From Lentzea aerocolonigenes (GTDB taxonomy: Bacteria > Actinomycetota > Actinomycetes > Mycobacteriales > Pseudonocardiaceae), in assembly GCF_000955955.1 (NCBI RefSeq), contig NZ_JYJG01000457.1, positions 1 to 7,705 on the forward strand: a stretch of 7,705 nucleotides of DNA. The letters run 5' to 3'. The notes under the pieces were generated by a model. It saw only the letters and a list, made by a program, of their open reading frames with translations, was not told where the DNA came from and did no database searches. The translations under genes and the position numbers were made by a program. Positions 1-6,035 of this stretch are shown piece after piece; within the stretch, counting starts at the first letter, position 1, and each line of letters opens with the position of its first letter.

Positions 1-1379
1 GCGAGTACGGGCTGAAGAAGGACCGAGACCGCAAGTGGTTCGCCGGCCAGTTCCTGTGGACCGGCATCGACTACATCGGCGAGCCCACGCCGTACAACAA
101 CACGTTCCCGGTGAAGTCGTCGTTCTTCGGCGCCGTGGACACCGCCGGGTTCCCGAAGGACTTCTACCACCTGTTCCGCAGCCAGTGGAGCAGTGAGCCG
201 ATGGTGCACCTGTTGCCGATGAACTGGACGAACTACAAACCGGGCGAACGCGTCTCGGTGTGGGCGTACAGCAATGCGGACACCGTCGAGCTGTTCCTCA
301 ACGACAAGTCGTTGGGAGAGCGGAAGTTCGACACGAAGACGACCACATACGGCGTGAAGTACCGGGAGACCACGGAGGCGACAGGCGACGACAAGACCGT
401 CACCGGCGGCCGCTATCCCGGCAGCTACACCAGCCCGAACGGCAGTGCGGGCAAGCTGCACCTGACGTGGCTGGTGCCGTTCCAGCGGGGCCGCCTCGTC
501 GCGGTCGCCAAGCGCGGTGGGGTCGAGGTCGCCAGAGACGAGGTCCGCACGGCAGGGGACCCGTACGCGATCAGGCTCAAAGCCGACAGCGGTGACGGCA
601 GGTCGCTCGCCTTCGTCACCGCCGAGGTCGTCGACAGCGCGGGCGTGGTCGTGCCGGACGCCGCCAACCCCATCACGTTCCAGGTCGCGAACGGCAGCCT
701 GGCGGGACTGGACAACGGCCGGCAGGAGAGCGCCGAGAACTACCAGGCCTCGTCCCGAACCGCGTTCAACGGCCTGGCGCTGGCGATGGTCAGGCCGGGA
801 ACCGGTCCGGCGGGGACCACGGTGACGGCACGCGCGCCGGGCCTGCGAGACGGCATCGCGACCTTCGGTACGAACGGCGCCGTCTTCGGGTCTGGGCCCG
901 TACCGGAGGCCGCCGGACCTGTTGGTGTGACGGCGGCATCGGCGGCAGACGCGAGTTACTCCGGCGCACCGAACACCGTCCCGGCGGCGATGCTCGACGG
1001 CAACGCCTCGACGTACTGGTCGAACTACTACCTGAAGACCGCGACGGGGTTGCTGCCGCAGGTGAGCAGCGCCCACGCGGCGGACTGGGTGTCGCTGTCC
1101 GGTCTCGAAGGCGCGCCGATCCGTTCGGTGCAGGCCTCGTTCCTCGTGAACGGGTCACACGCCCTGCCCGCGACGATCTCGGTGTCGTACTGGAACGGCA
1201 CGACTTTCGTGCCGGTCGGCGACCCCCGGATCGAGTGGGCGCCGGGGCCGGGCCAACCGACCAGGATCGCGTTCACCCCGGTGAGCACCGGCCGTCTCCG
1301 GCTGGACCTGACCAGTCGCGCGCCTCGCACCACGACCGGGTTCCTCGGGATCGCGGAGATGTCGGTAGTACGCCAGTGA
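1..1379 (+). CDS. Glycoside hydrolase family 2 protein (beta-galactosidase type), C-terminal part
   Basis: The 5' end is missing. The reading frame is open from base 3, giving 458 codons to the TGA at 1377-1379. It begins inside the end of a GH2 TIM barrel: the stretch GQFLWTGIDYIGEPTPY followed by SSFFGAVDTAGFPKDFYHL is typical of bacterial GH2 beta-galactosidases. The catalytic glutamates lie upstream of the window. After the barrel come a DUF4982-like domain (about nt 200-545; YKPGERVSVWAYSN, VELFLNDKSLG), a GH2 C-terminal Ig-like domain 5 (about nt 560-860; SLAFVTAEVVDSAGVVVPDA, NGLALAMV) and a discoidin (F5/8 type C)-like sugar-binding domain (about nt 920-1376; MLDGNASTYWSN). Such enzymes remove terminal beta-galactosyl, or sometimes beta-glucuronyl or other, residues from glycans. 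The carbohydrate-binding tail suggests an exported enzyme acting on polysaccharide, but the signal peptide region is not visible. The GTG at 111 is only an internal codon. Family assignment is firm; substrate is inferred. Confidence 0.92.
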   Translation, partial: EYGLKKDRDRKWFAGQFLWTGIDYIGEPTPYNNTFPVKSSFFGAVDTAGFPKDFYHLFRSQWSSEPMVHLLPMNWTNYKPGERVSVWAYSNADTVELFLNDKSLGERKFDTKTTTYGVKYRETTEATGDDKTVTGGRYPGSYTSPNGSAGKLHLTWLVPFQRGRLVAVAKRGGVEVARDEVRTAGDPYAIRLKADSGDGRSLAFVTAEVVDSAGVVVPDAANPITFQVANGSLAGLDNGRQESAENYQASSRTAFNGLALAMVRPGTGPAGTTVTARAPGLRDGIATFGTNGAVFGSGPVPEAAGPVGVTAASAADASYSGAPNTVPAAMLDGNASTYWSNYYLKTATGLLPQVSSAHAADWVSLSGLEGAPIRSVQASFLVNGSHALPATISVSYWNGTTFVPVGDPRIEWAPGPGQPTRIAFTPVSTGRLRLDLTSRAPRTTTGFLGIAEMSVVRQ

Positions 1380-1413
1380 CGAGCCGGCCGGGTCGAAGCC
1401 CGGCCGGCTCGTC
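1378..1413. terminator. Bidirectional hairpin terminator between convergent genes
   Basis: A perfect 15-bp inverted repeat (arms 1378-1392 and 1399-1413) encloses a 6-nt loop, TCGAAG. The left arm starts on the last two bases of the GH2 stop codon. The right arm ends 8 nt before the stop of the convergent GH43 gene. There is no U-tract on either side, which is common for actinobacterial terminators. Its position between two convergent stops suggests it ends transcription from both sides. Confidence 0.85.
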
Positions 1414-1421
1414 GTTCGGCG

Positions 1422-2801
1422 TTACTGGACGGCCGCGCGGCGCCAACGCTGGTTCGCGCCGTCGTTGCAGGCCCACTGCACGAGCCGGGTACCGCTAGTC
1501 CTGCTGAACGACGGAACGTCGAGACACTTGCCGCTAAGGCGGTTGACCAGCGACACGGTGGTCGCGTCGACGTCGCGCACGGTCCACTGCTGACTGTTGC
1601 CGTTGTCGCAAGGGGACTGGACGACGTTGGCGCCGTCCGCGGCCGAACCGCCGGACACCGCCAGGCACGAGCCGGATGCCCGGTTCACGACCTCGGCGTA
1701 CCCGCCCGCCCTGCCGCGGAACTGCCATTGCTGAGACTGGGAAGTGGACGGAGTCGCCTGCTGGACGGAGGATCCCGAGGTGTCGAGCCGGAGGTCGCTG
1801 TGCCGCGCGGTGAGTGTCGTGAAAGGACCCACGCCGCCGGGCGTCTGGACGACGGTGCGAATCGTGCCGTCCGGGTTGTAGTAGAGGCGGTCCATCACCA
1901 CGGACCTCTTGTACTCGCCACCGCCCGCGCGGGCGTTCTTGTGGTAGGCGACGTACCACTGCCCCTGGTACTCGAAGATCGAGTGGTGGTTGGTGCTGGT
2001 GTTGACGTAGTCGAGGAGCACGCCGCGGTAGGTGAACGGGCCCAGCGGGGAGGTACCGGTGGCGTAGTGGATCTGTCCCGGCCAGCCGGTCGAGTACGAG
2101 AAGTAGTAGGTGTCGCCGACCTTGTGCAGGTGCGGCGCCTCACCGTACTGGGTCGCGCCGGTCACGCTCAGGTCGATGATCGGCCCGGTGGTGGACGTCA
2201 TGTCCGCGCCCAACCGGATCGCCTTCGGCTTGCGCGTGCCGAAGTACAGGTACGACGAGCCGTCGGTGTCGGTGAAGATCATCGGGTCGATCGGTTCGTC
2301 GCCGACGTTGGTGTCGCGGGCCTTGTCGATCAGGGCGCTGCCCCTGGCGTCGGTGAAGGGGCCCTGCGGTGACGACGAGACGGCGACGCCGATCTTCGTG
2401 CGATCCACTGGGAGGTAGAGGAAGTAGCGTCCGTCCTTGGCCGCCGCTCCCGGGGCCCAGGCGTACTGGCTCGCCCAGGAGAAACCGGTGCGGATCGAGA
2501 AGATGTCGCCGTGGTCGGTCCAGTCCACCAGGTTCGACGACGAGTACGACCGCCAGGAGCTCGAGTCCCAGTACGTGCCGCTGTTCGTCTGGTCGTCGGT
2601 GACGTAGAGGTGGACCCGCCCGTTGAACACGTGGGCGGACGGATCCGCGATGAAGCGGTCGGGGACGATCGGGTTGGCCGCGCCCGCCGGTTGGGCCCCG
2701 GTCACCAATGCGGCGCCGACGAGCGTGCCGACTGCGAGGACGGCGCGCAGTGCCGTTCCGCGCCTGCGCCGGCTATGTCCATTGTGGATCGATGGTGCCA
2801 C
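1422..2801 (-). CDS. Secreted GH43 glycosidase with C-terminal ricin-type (CBM13) lectin domain
   Basis: This 459-residue protein has a signal peptide: an RRRR n-region at 11-14, a hydrophobic core at about 20-36 and a likely signal peptidase I site after AGA at 39-41. The GH43 five-bladed propeller spans about 43-325. All three expected acidic residues are visible: base Asp53 (ADPSAHVF), pKa-modulating Asp172 (EPIDPMIF) and acid Glu221 (YGEAPHLH). The NHHS motif at 271-274 is also typical. The C-terminal region, about 331-459, is a ricin B beta-trefoil with QxW tryptophans at 359, 406 and 453, exactly 47 residues apart. GH43 enzymes are mostly alpha-L-arabinofuranosidases, beta-xylosidases or arabinanases; the subfamily cannot be fixed here. 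Presence of Asp53 argues against the exo-beta-1,3-galactanase subfamily, which lacks the usual catalytic base. The start is GTG at 2801; an in-frame stop lies three codons upstream, so no longer start exists. The ribosome site is weak (GGAAC repeats 10-20 nt upstream). Confidence 0.93.
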   Translation of the reverse strand: MAPSIHNGHSRRRRGTALRAVLAVGTLVGAALVTGAQPAGAANPIVPDRFIADPSAHVFNGRVHLYVTDDQTNSGTYWDSSSWRSYSSSNLVDWTDHGDIFSIRTGFSWASQYAWAPGAAAKDGRYFLYLPVDRTKIGVAVSSSPQGPFTDARGSALIDKARDTNVGDEPIDPMIFTDTDGSSYLYFGTRKPKAIRLGADMTSTTGPIIDLSVTGATQYGEAPHLHKVGDTYYFSYSTGWPGQIHYATGTSPLGPFTYRGVLLDYVNTSTNHHSIFEYQGQWYVAYHKNARAGGGEYKRSVVMDRLYYNPDGTIRTVVQTPGGVGPFTTLTARHSDLRLDTSGSSVQQATPSTSQSQQWQFRGRAGGYAEVVNRASGSCLAVSGGSAADGANVVQSPCDNGNSQQWTVRDVDATTVSLVNRLSGKCLDVPSFSRTSGTRLVQWACNDGANQRWRRAAVQ

Positions 2802-2826
2802 GCGAGATCAGTTCCGTTCCGCGCTG

Positions 2827-2841
2827 AGCGCCTCTGTGAGC
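2827..2841. repeat. Direct repeat copy 1 (partner at 2945-2959)
   Basis: AGCGCCTCTGTGAGC here and AGCGCCTCCGTGAGC at 2945-2959 agree at 14 of 15 positions, 118 bp apart in the same orientation. The pair brackets the operator at 2896-2909 and the 7-1-7 inverted repeat in the GH43 upstream region. It may be a remnant of local duplication or a pair of binding sites. Confidence 0.5.
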
Positions 2842-2858
2842 GGTGGGCTCTTGCGGTC

Positions 2859-2888
2859 AAGCTAGTGGCGGGTCGCGAAGAAGGGCAA
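2859..2888 (-). promoter_or_regulatory. Weak candidate promoter for the GH43 gene
   Basis: Reading the minus strand, TTGCCC (2888-2883) and TAGCTT (2864-2859) are separated by 18 nt, about 60 nt before the GH43 start. The match to a housekeeping promoter is only moderate and nothing else confirms it. The operator-like site at 2896-2909 would lie just upstream of its -35 element. Confidence 0.25.
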
Positions 2889-2895
2889 TACGTGT

Positions 2896-2909
2896 TGTGA
2901 TCGTTAACA
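2896..2909. promoter_or_regulatory. LacI-type operator-like palindrome upstream of GH43
   Basis: The site TGTGATCGTTAACA is an imperfect palindrome around a central CG, with 5 of 7 base pairs symmetric. The pattern fits the LacI-family form TGTTAnCGnTAACA. It shares 10 of 14 positions with the site at 2962-2975. It lies about 90 nt upstream of the GH43 start. Binding by a repressor is inferred. Confidence 0.5.
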
Positions 2910-2920
2910 TTGCTGGGTTT

Positions 2921-2935
2921 GTCGAACTGTTCGAC
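2921..2935. promoter_or_regulatory. Perfect 7-1-7 inverted repeat, possible operator
   Basis: GTCGAACTGTTCGAC is a perfect inverted repeat with a single central base. Symmetry continues in part outward, with TT at 2918-2919 matching AA at 2937-2938. It sits between the two LacI-type sites and differs from them in sequence, so it could bind another regulator. It is too short and lies too far from a stop to look like a terminator. Confidence 0.45.
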
Positions 2936-2944
2936 GAATTTCAC

Positions 2945-2959
2945 AGCGCCTCCGTGAGC
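2945..2959. repeat. Direct repeat copy 2 (partner at 2827-2841)
   Basis: This is the second copy of the 15-base repeat, with one substitution. It lies immediately beside the operator-like site at 2962-2975. Confidence 0.5.
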
Positions 2960-2961
2960 CC

Positions 2962-2975
2962 AGTTAGCGATAACA
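2962..2975. promoter_or_regulatory. LacI-type operator-like palindrome after the dehydrogenase stop
   Basis: The core GTTAGCGATAAC (2963-2974) is a GTTAnCGnTAAC palindrome with a central CG and a single asymmetric pair. It begins upstream of GH43, 8 nt past the dehydrogenase stop codon on the minus strand. Its centre is 66 bp from that of the site at 2896-2909. This is a good match to LacI/GalR-family operators of actinomycetes. Confidence 0.55.
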
Positions 2976-2983
2976 TCTCTTCG

Positions 2984-3991
2984 TCAGGCGATCCGGTGGA
3001 GGTCGCCGGCGCGGATGGCGCCGTGCAGCGGCTCGCCCCGGACGAAGCGGGCGACCTCGGCCACGGTGAAGGCGCCCAGCCGGCGCAGCTCGTGTCCCTG
3101 CGAACCGGCCAGGTGCGGGGTGACGAGCACGTTCGGCAGTCGCAGGAGCGGGTGACCGGGTGGCAGCGGCTCGGGATCGGTCACGTCGAGCACGGCGTCG
3201 ATGCGGCCGCTCTCGCAGTGGCCGAGGAGGGCGGCGGTGTCCACCAGGGAGCCACGAGCGGTGTTGATGAGCGTCGTGCCGTCCCGCAGCAGGGCGAGCC
3301 GCCTGGCGTCGAGCAGGTGGTGGGTCTCCGGCAGTGCGGGCGCGTGGAGGGAGACCAGTTCGCTGCGGCGGCACAGCTCGTCCACGTCGACCAGTTCCGC
3401 GCCGAGATCGTGGGCCTGCTGTGCGGAGATGTGCGGATCGGCGACGAGGAGCCGTACGTCGTGCACGCGCAACCGTTCCAGGACCAGCCGGCCCGTCCGG
3501 GATGCGCCGATGATCCCGACCGTGTGGCCGAAGAGTCCGGTGCCCTGACCCGAGCGCCAGTCGCCCGCCGCGCGGTCGTGCGCGTACCAGCCGGCTCGGA
3601 TGAACACCCGTTTCGCCGCGAACACCATGGCAGACACGGTGTACTCCGCGACCGGGACCGCGTTCGCCTGTGCGGCGGACGAGACGGTGATGCCGCCCGC
3701 GAAGACCGCCGGATCGACATGGCCCTTCACCGACCCGGCCGTGTGGATCACGGCACGCAACCGCGGTGCGGTGGCGAGCACGGAGCTGTCGATGCGCGGG
3801 CAACCCCATCCGGTCACCAGAACGTCGGCGCCGCGCAGAACGGACGAGGCTTCGTCGGTCTCGAACGACGTGAGAGCGGGACCCGGCTCCAGCCGCACCA
3901 GTGCGCGCAGCCGTTCCAGCAGATCCGCGGGGAACAGGCCCGGCAGCGCCCAAGGCTGCATGGCGAGGACCGCGACAGGAAGTTCCGGCAC
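2984..3991 (-). CDS. D-isomer-specific 2-hydroxyacid dehydrogenase (NAD-dependent)
   Basis: This 335-residue cytoplasmic enzyme would reversibly oxidise a D-2-hydroxyacid with NAD(P). The substrate-binding domain covers about 1-110 and the C-terminal tail. The Rossmann cofactor domain covers about 115-300 (VAEYTVSAM, then VGIIGASRTG at 158-167). The catalytic triad is present: Arg246 in NTARGSLVD, Glu274 in DPEP and His293 in TPHLAGS. The cofactor loop reads GASRTG instead of GxGxxG, so the second glycine is replaced. I chose GTG at 3991 because GGAAGGA (4005-3999) sits 7 nt upstream. An ATG at 4075 is in frame, but it would place the operator and the minus-strand promoter inside the coding region, and the extra 28 residues do not look like the family. 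The gene is divergent from the ABC importer and codirectional with GH43 (182 nt apart). Substrate is unknown; phosphoglycerate is not implied. Confidence 0.9.
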   Translation of the reverse strand: MPELPVAVLAMQPWALPGLFPADLLERLRALVRLEPGPALTSFETDEASSVLRGADVLVTGWGCPRIDSSVLATAPRLRAVIHTAGSVKGHVDPAVFAGGITVSSAAQANAVPVAEYTVSAMVFAAKRVFIRAGWYAHDRAAGDWRSGQGTGLFGHTVGIIGASRTGRLVLERLRVHDVRLLVADPHISAQQAHDLGAELVDVDELCRRSELVSLHAPALPETHHLLDARRLALLRDGTTLINTARGSLVDTAALLGHCESGRIDAVLDVTDPEPLPPGHPLLRLPNVLVTPHLAGSQGHELRRLGAFTVAEVARFVRGEPLHGAIRAGDLHRIA

Positions 3992-3998
3992 GGATGAG

Positions 3999-4005
3999 TC
4001 CTTCC
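3999..4005 (-). promoter_or_regulatory. Shine-Dalgarno that fixes the dehydrogenase start
   Basis: On the minus strand GGAAGGA lies 7 nt before the GTG at 3991-3989. This strong, well-spaced ribosome site supports a start 28 codons inside the longest reading frame. Confidence 0.75.
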
Positions 4006-4021
4006 GTCGGAGCCAAGTGGC

Positions 4022-4035
4022 GTAAAACGGTTTAC
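4022..4035. promoter_or_regulatory. LacI-type operator in the dehydrogenase promoter
   Basis: GTAAAACGGTTTAC is a palindrome with central CG and 6 of 7 symmetric pairs. On the minus strand it reads GTAAACCGTTTTAC and overlaps the likely -10 region of the dehydrogenase promoter. The 10-base core AACCGTTTTA recurs at 4093-4102 in the other divergent promoter. Repression by a LacI-family protein is inferred from form and placement. Confidence 0.65.
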
Positions 4036-4059
4036 CAGAGAAGAAGCCCTGGCTGTCAA
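4031..4059 (-). promoter_or_regulatory. Candidate dehydrogenase promoter
   Basis: On the minus strand a perfect TTGACA (4059-4054) is followed after 17 nt by GGTAAA (4036-4031). The -10 is poor (GTAAAC with an 18-nt spacer is the alternative), but it coincides with the operator. The predicted transcript would start about 30-35 nt before the GTG at 3991. Confidence 0.45.
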
Positions 4060-4077
4060 CAGGTATGGAGTCCATGG

Positions 4078-4106
4078 TTGACCTGATGATGTAACCGTTT
4101 TATCTT
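4078..4106 (+). promoter_or_regulatory. Promoter of the ABC importer operon
   Basis: TTGACC (4078-4083) and TATCTT (4101-4106) are separated by exactly 17 nt, a good housekeeping-sigma promoter. It would give a leader of about 45-50 nt before the first permease. The operator-like core at 4091-4103 covers the end of the spacer and the start of the -10. Confidence 0.6.
4091..4103. promoter_or_regulatory. Operator-like site over the importer -10 region
   Basis: GTAACCGTTTTAT contains AACCGTTTTA, identical to ten bases of the site at 4022-4035 read on the minus strand. Over the 14-bp site frame, 10 positions agree. Its left half is degenerate, so as a palindrome it is weaker. The identity with the neighbouring site and its place on the promoter make it a credible second operator for the same repressor. 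Confidence 0.5.
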
Positions 4107-4160
4107 CGTGGTCACTGAGTTCCGGTCGAGGGCGATCGTGACGACGGGGGGCCACCGAAG

Positions 4161-5135
4161 GTGAGCGCGGTCAAGACCAGGCGGCCATCCCGCGAGGTAC
4201 GTGCTCAGGCACCACCGCGCGCCGGGAAACCGAGGCACCGCCCGAGAATCCGCCGGGACCTGGTGCTGCTGCTCGTGATGGCGCCCGGCGTGCTCTACTT
4301 CCTGGTCTTCCACTACGGCGCCCTGTTCGGGAACGTGCTCGCCTTCGTCGACTACGTGCCGTTCCTGGGGCTCGCGGACAGCCAGTGGGTCGGACTGGCG
4401 AACTTCCAGCACATGCTCGGCGATCCGCAGTTCTGGAACGCGGTCGCGAACACGGTCGTGATCGCCGCTCTGCAGCTGGTGTTCTTCTTCCCGGCGCCGC
4501 TCGCCCTGGCGCTGCTGCTGCACAGCCTGGTCGGCTCGACCGTCAAACGGTTCGTGCAGAGCGTGGTCTACCTGCCGCACTTCCTGTCGTGGGTGATCGT
4601 CGTGGCGCTGTTCCAGCACATGCTCGGCGGCGCGGGGGTGGTCAACGGCTGGCTCGGCGACCTGGATCTCGGGGCGATCCACGTCATCGGCAACCCGGAC
4701 ACGTACAAGCCGCTGGTGGTCGCGCAGCTGATCTGGAAGGAGTGCGGCTGGGCCACGATCATCTTCCTCGCCGCACTGTCCCAAGTGGACGACCAGCTGT
4801 ACGAGGCGGCGGTGCTGGACGGCGCCGGCTGGTGGCGCCGGCTCTGGCACGTGACGCTGCCGGGCATCCGTCCGGTGGTCGTGCTGTTGCTGGTGCTGCG
4901 GCTGGGCGAGTTCCTGCAGGTCGGCTTCGAGCAGTTCTTCCTGCAGCGGCAGGCTGTCGGGCCGGAGACGGGCGAGGTGCTCGACACGTTCGTCTACTTC
5001 ACCGGCTTCGCCAACGGTGAGTTCGGCTACGCGGCCGCCGCCGGGTTGTTCAAGGGACTCATCGGTGTCGCGCTGGTGTACACGGCCAACAAGGTCGCGC
5101 ACCGGCTCGGCGAACAGGGGGTGTACCAGCGGTGA
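4161..5135 (+). CDS. ABC sugar transporter permease, LplB type
   Basis: This 324-residue inner-membrane protein has a basic cytoplasmic N-tail (residues 1-32) and about six membrane segments, near 33-50, 97-120, 133-154, 185-205, 236-250 and 290-312. The EAA loop that docks the ATPase is clear at 215-236 (EAAVLDGAGWWRR...TLPGI). The segments VYLPHFLSWVI and the ending GEQGVYQR are characteristic of LplB-like permeases, which partner LplC/YtcP-type permeases and large lipoprotein binding proteins to import oligosaccharides. The start is GTG at 4161 with a G-run at 4146-4151 as the likely, imperfect ribosome site. It is the first gene of the operon, and its TGA overlaps the next start by 4 nt. 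No ATP-binding subunit is encoded nearby; a shared MsiK-like ATPase is the usual solution in actinomycetes. The exact sugar is not readable. Confidence 0.93.
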   Translation: MSAVKTRRPSREVRAQAPPRAGKPRHRPRIRRDLVLLLVMAPGVLYFLVFHYGALFGNVLAFVDYVPFLGLADSQWVGLANFQHMLGDPQFWNAVANTVVIAALQLVFFFPAPLALALLLHSLVGSTVKRFVQSVVYLPHFLSWVIVVALFQHMLGGAGVVNGWLGDLDLGAIHVIGNPDTYKPLVVAQLIWKECGWATIIFLAALSQVDDQLYEAAVLDGAGWWRRLWHVTLPGIRPVVVLLLVLRLGEFLQVGFEQFFLQRQAVGPETGEVLDTFVYFTGFANGEFGYAAAAGLFKGLIGVALVYTANKVAHRLGEQGVYQR

Positions 5136-6004
5136 CCTATCCGGCGTGGCAGGGCAGGCCGGGACCGGGCCTGCGGGCCGCGAAGGCGGTGGCACTCACC
5201 GTCGTCGTGCTGCTGGTGCTGTTTCCGTTGTGGACGGTGGTGGCGACGAGCCTCGCCTCGCCGCAGGACGTGATCGCCAACGGCGGCTGGGTGATCTGGC
5301 CGGAGCGGTTCACGATCGGCGCCTACGCCGAGATCCTGGACGGCGGCGTCGTGACGCGGGCGCTGCTCGTCAGCGCCGGCGTCACGGTGGTCGGCACGGC
5401 GCTCAGCCTGGTGTGCACGGTGGGTCTCGCGTACGCGTTGTCGCGGCCCCGCGTCTACGGCGGGCGGCCGATCATGTTGCTGATCCTGTTCACCTTCCTG
5501 TTCCCGCCGGGGATGATCCCGCTGTTCCTGGTGGTGCGGACCACCGGGCTCTTCGACACCTACGCCGCGCTGGTCCTGCCGTTCCTGATCAACGTGTTCA
5601 ACCTGGTCGTGATGCGGGGCTTCTTCCAGTCCATCCCCGCGGAACTGCTGGAGGCCGCCCGCATCGACGGCGCGGGCGAGCTGACCATGCTGTGGCGGGT
5701 CGTGCTGCCGTTGTCGAAGGCGGTGCTGGCGGTGGTGAGCCTGTTCTACGCGGTCGCCTACTGGAACCGCTTCTTCGAGGCCATCATCTACTTCAACGAC
5801 CAGACGAAGTGGCCGATCGGCACGGTGCTGCGCCAGTACGTCACCGGCGGCGCCGACCTCACCGGTGAGTCCGCGGTCGTGTCGGCTCCCCAGGCGACCC
5901 AGATGGCGGTCGTCGTCCTGGCCACCGCCCCCATCGTCTGCATCTACCCGTTGCTCCAGCGCTACTTCGTCAAGGGCGTGCTCACCGGCGCCGTGAAGGC
6001 CTGA
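5132..6004 (+). CDS. ABC sugar transporter permease, LplC/YtcP type
   Basis: This 290-residue partner permease has about six membrane segments, near 17-40, 78-104, 114-135, 143-165, 189-210 and 257-279. Its EAA loop lies at 174-195 (EAARIDGAGELTML...VLPLS, with the conserved Gly180). The C-terminus QRYFVKGVLTGAVKA is the hallmark of this permease subfamily. The GTG start at 5132 overlaps the stop of the LplB-type gene as GTGA, implying translational coupling and equal amounts of the two subunits; CAGGGGG about 10 nt upstream may serve as ribosome site. It would form the membrane channel as a heterodimer with the upstream permease. The family call is firm; the transported glycan is unknown. 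Confidence 0.93.
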   Translation: MTYPAWQGRPGPGLRAAKAVALTVVVLLVLFPLWTVVATSLASPQDVIANGGWVIWPERFTIGAYAEILDGGVVTRALLVSAGVTVVGTALSLVCTVGLAYALSRPRVYGGRPIMLLILFTFLFPPGMIPLFLVVRTTGLFDTYAALVLPFLINVFNLVVMRGFFQSIPAELLEAARIDGAGELTMLWRVVLPLSKAVLAVVSLFYAVAYWNRFFEAIIYFNDQTKWPIGTVLRQYVTGGADLTGESAVVSAPQATQMAVVVLATAPIVCIYPLLQRYFVKGVLTGAVKA

Positions 6005-6015
6005 ACCACCTATCG

Positions 6016-6025
6016 AGAAAGGAGG
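6016..6025 (+). promoter_or_regulatory. Near-perfect Shine-Dalgarno of the solute-binding protein
   Basis: AGAAAGGAGG matches the complement of the 16S rRNA 3' end over ten bases and ends 10 nt before the ATG at 6036. It is much stronger than the sites of the two permeases. This fits the known need for binding protein in excess over the membrane subunits. Confidence 0.85.
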
Positions 6026-6035
6026 GAGCGACCCC

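Noticed and set aside
1728..2372. Plus-strand open frame inside GH43
   Set aside because: Shadow of the GH43 gene; Val/Arg-rich with no family resemblance.
2821..2831. Palindrome GCGCTGAGCGC near the GH43 start
   Set aside because: A short GC-rich palindrome of this size is expected by chance in such DNA and overlaps no promoter element I can support.
2702..2944. Small minus-strand frame (80 codons) starting GTG after GGAGG, running into the GH43 signal-peptide region
   Set aside because: GGAGG is only 4 nt from the GTG, the frame overlaps GH43 out of phase, crosses the operator sites and shows no recognisable features. I considered it as a leader peptide, but nothing supports this.
2843..3997. 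Plus-strand open frame of 384 codons opposite the dehydrogenase
   Set aside because: Shadow of the dehydrogenase gene. It shows no domain and the minus strand carries the catalytic motifs.
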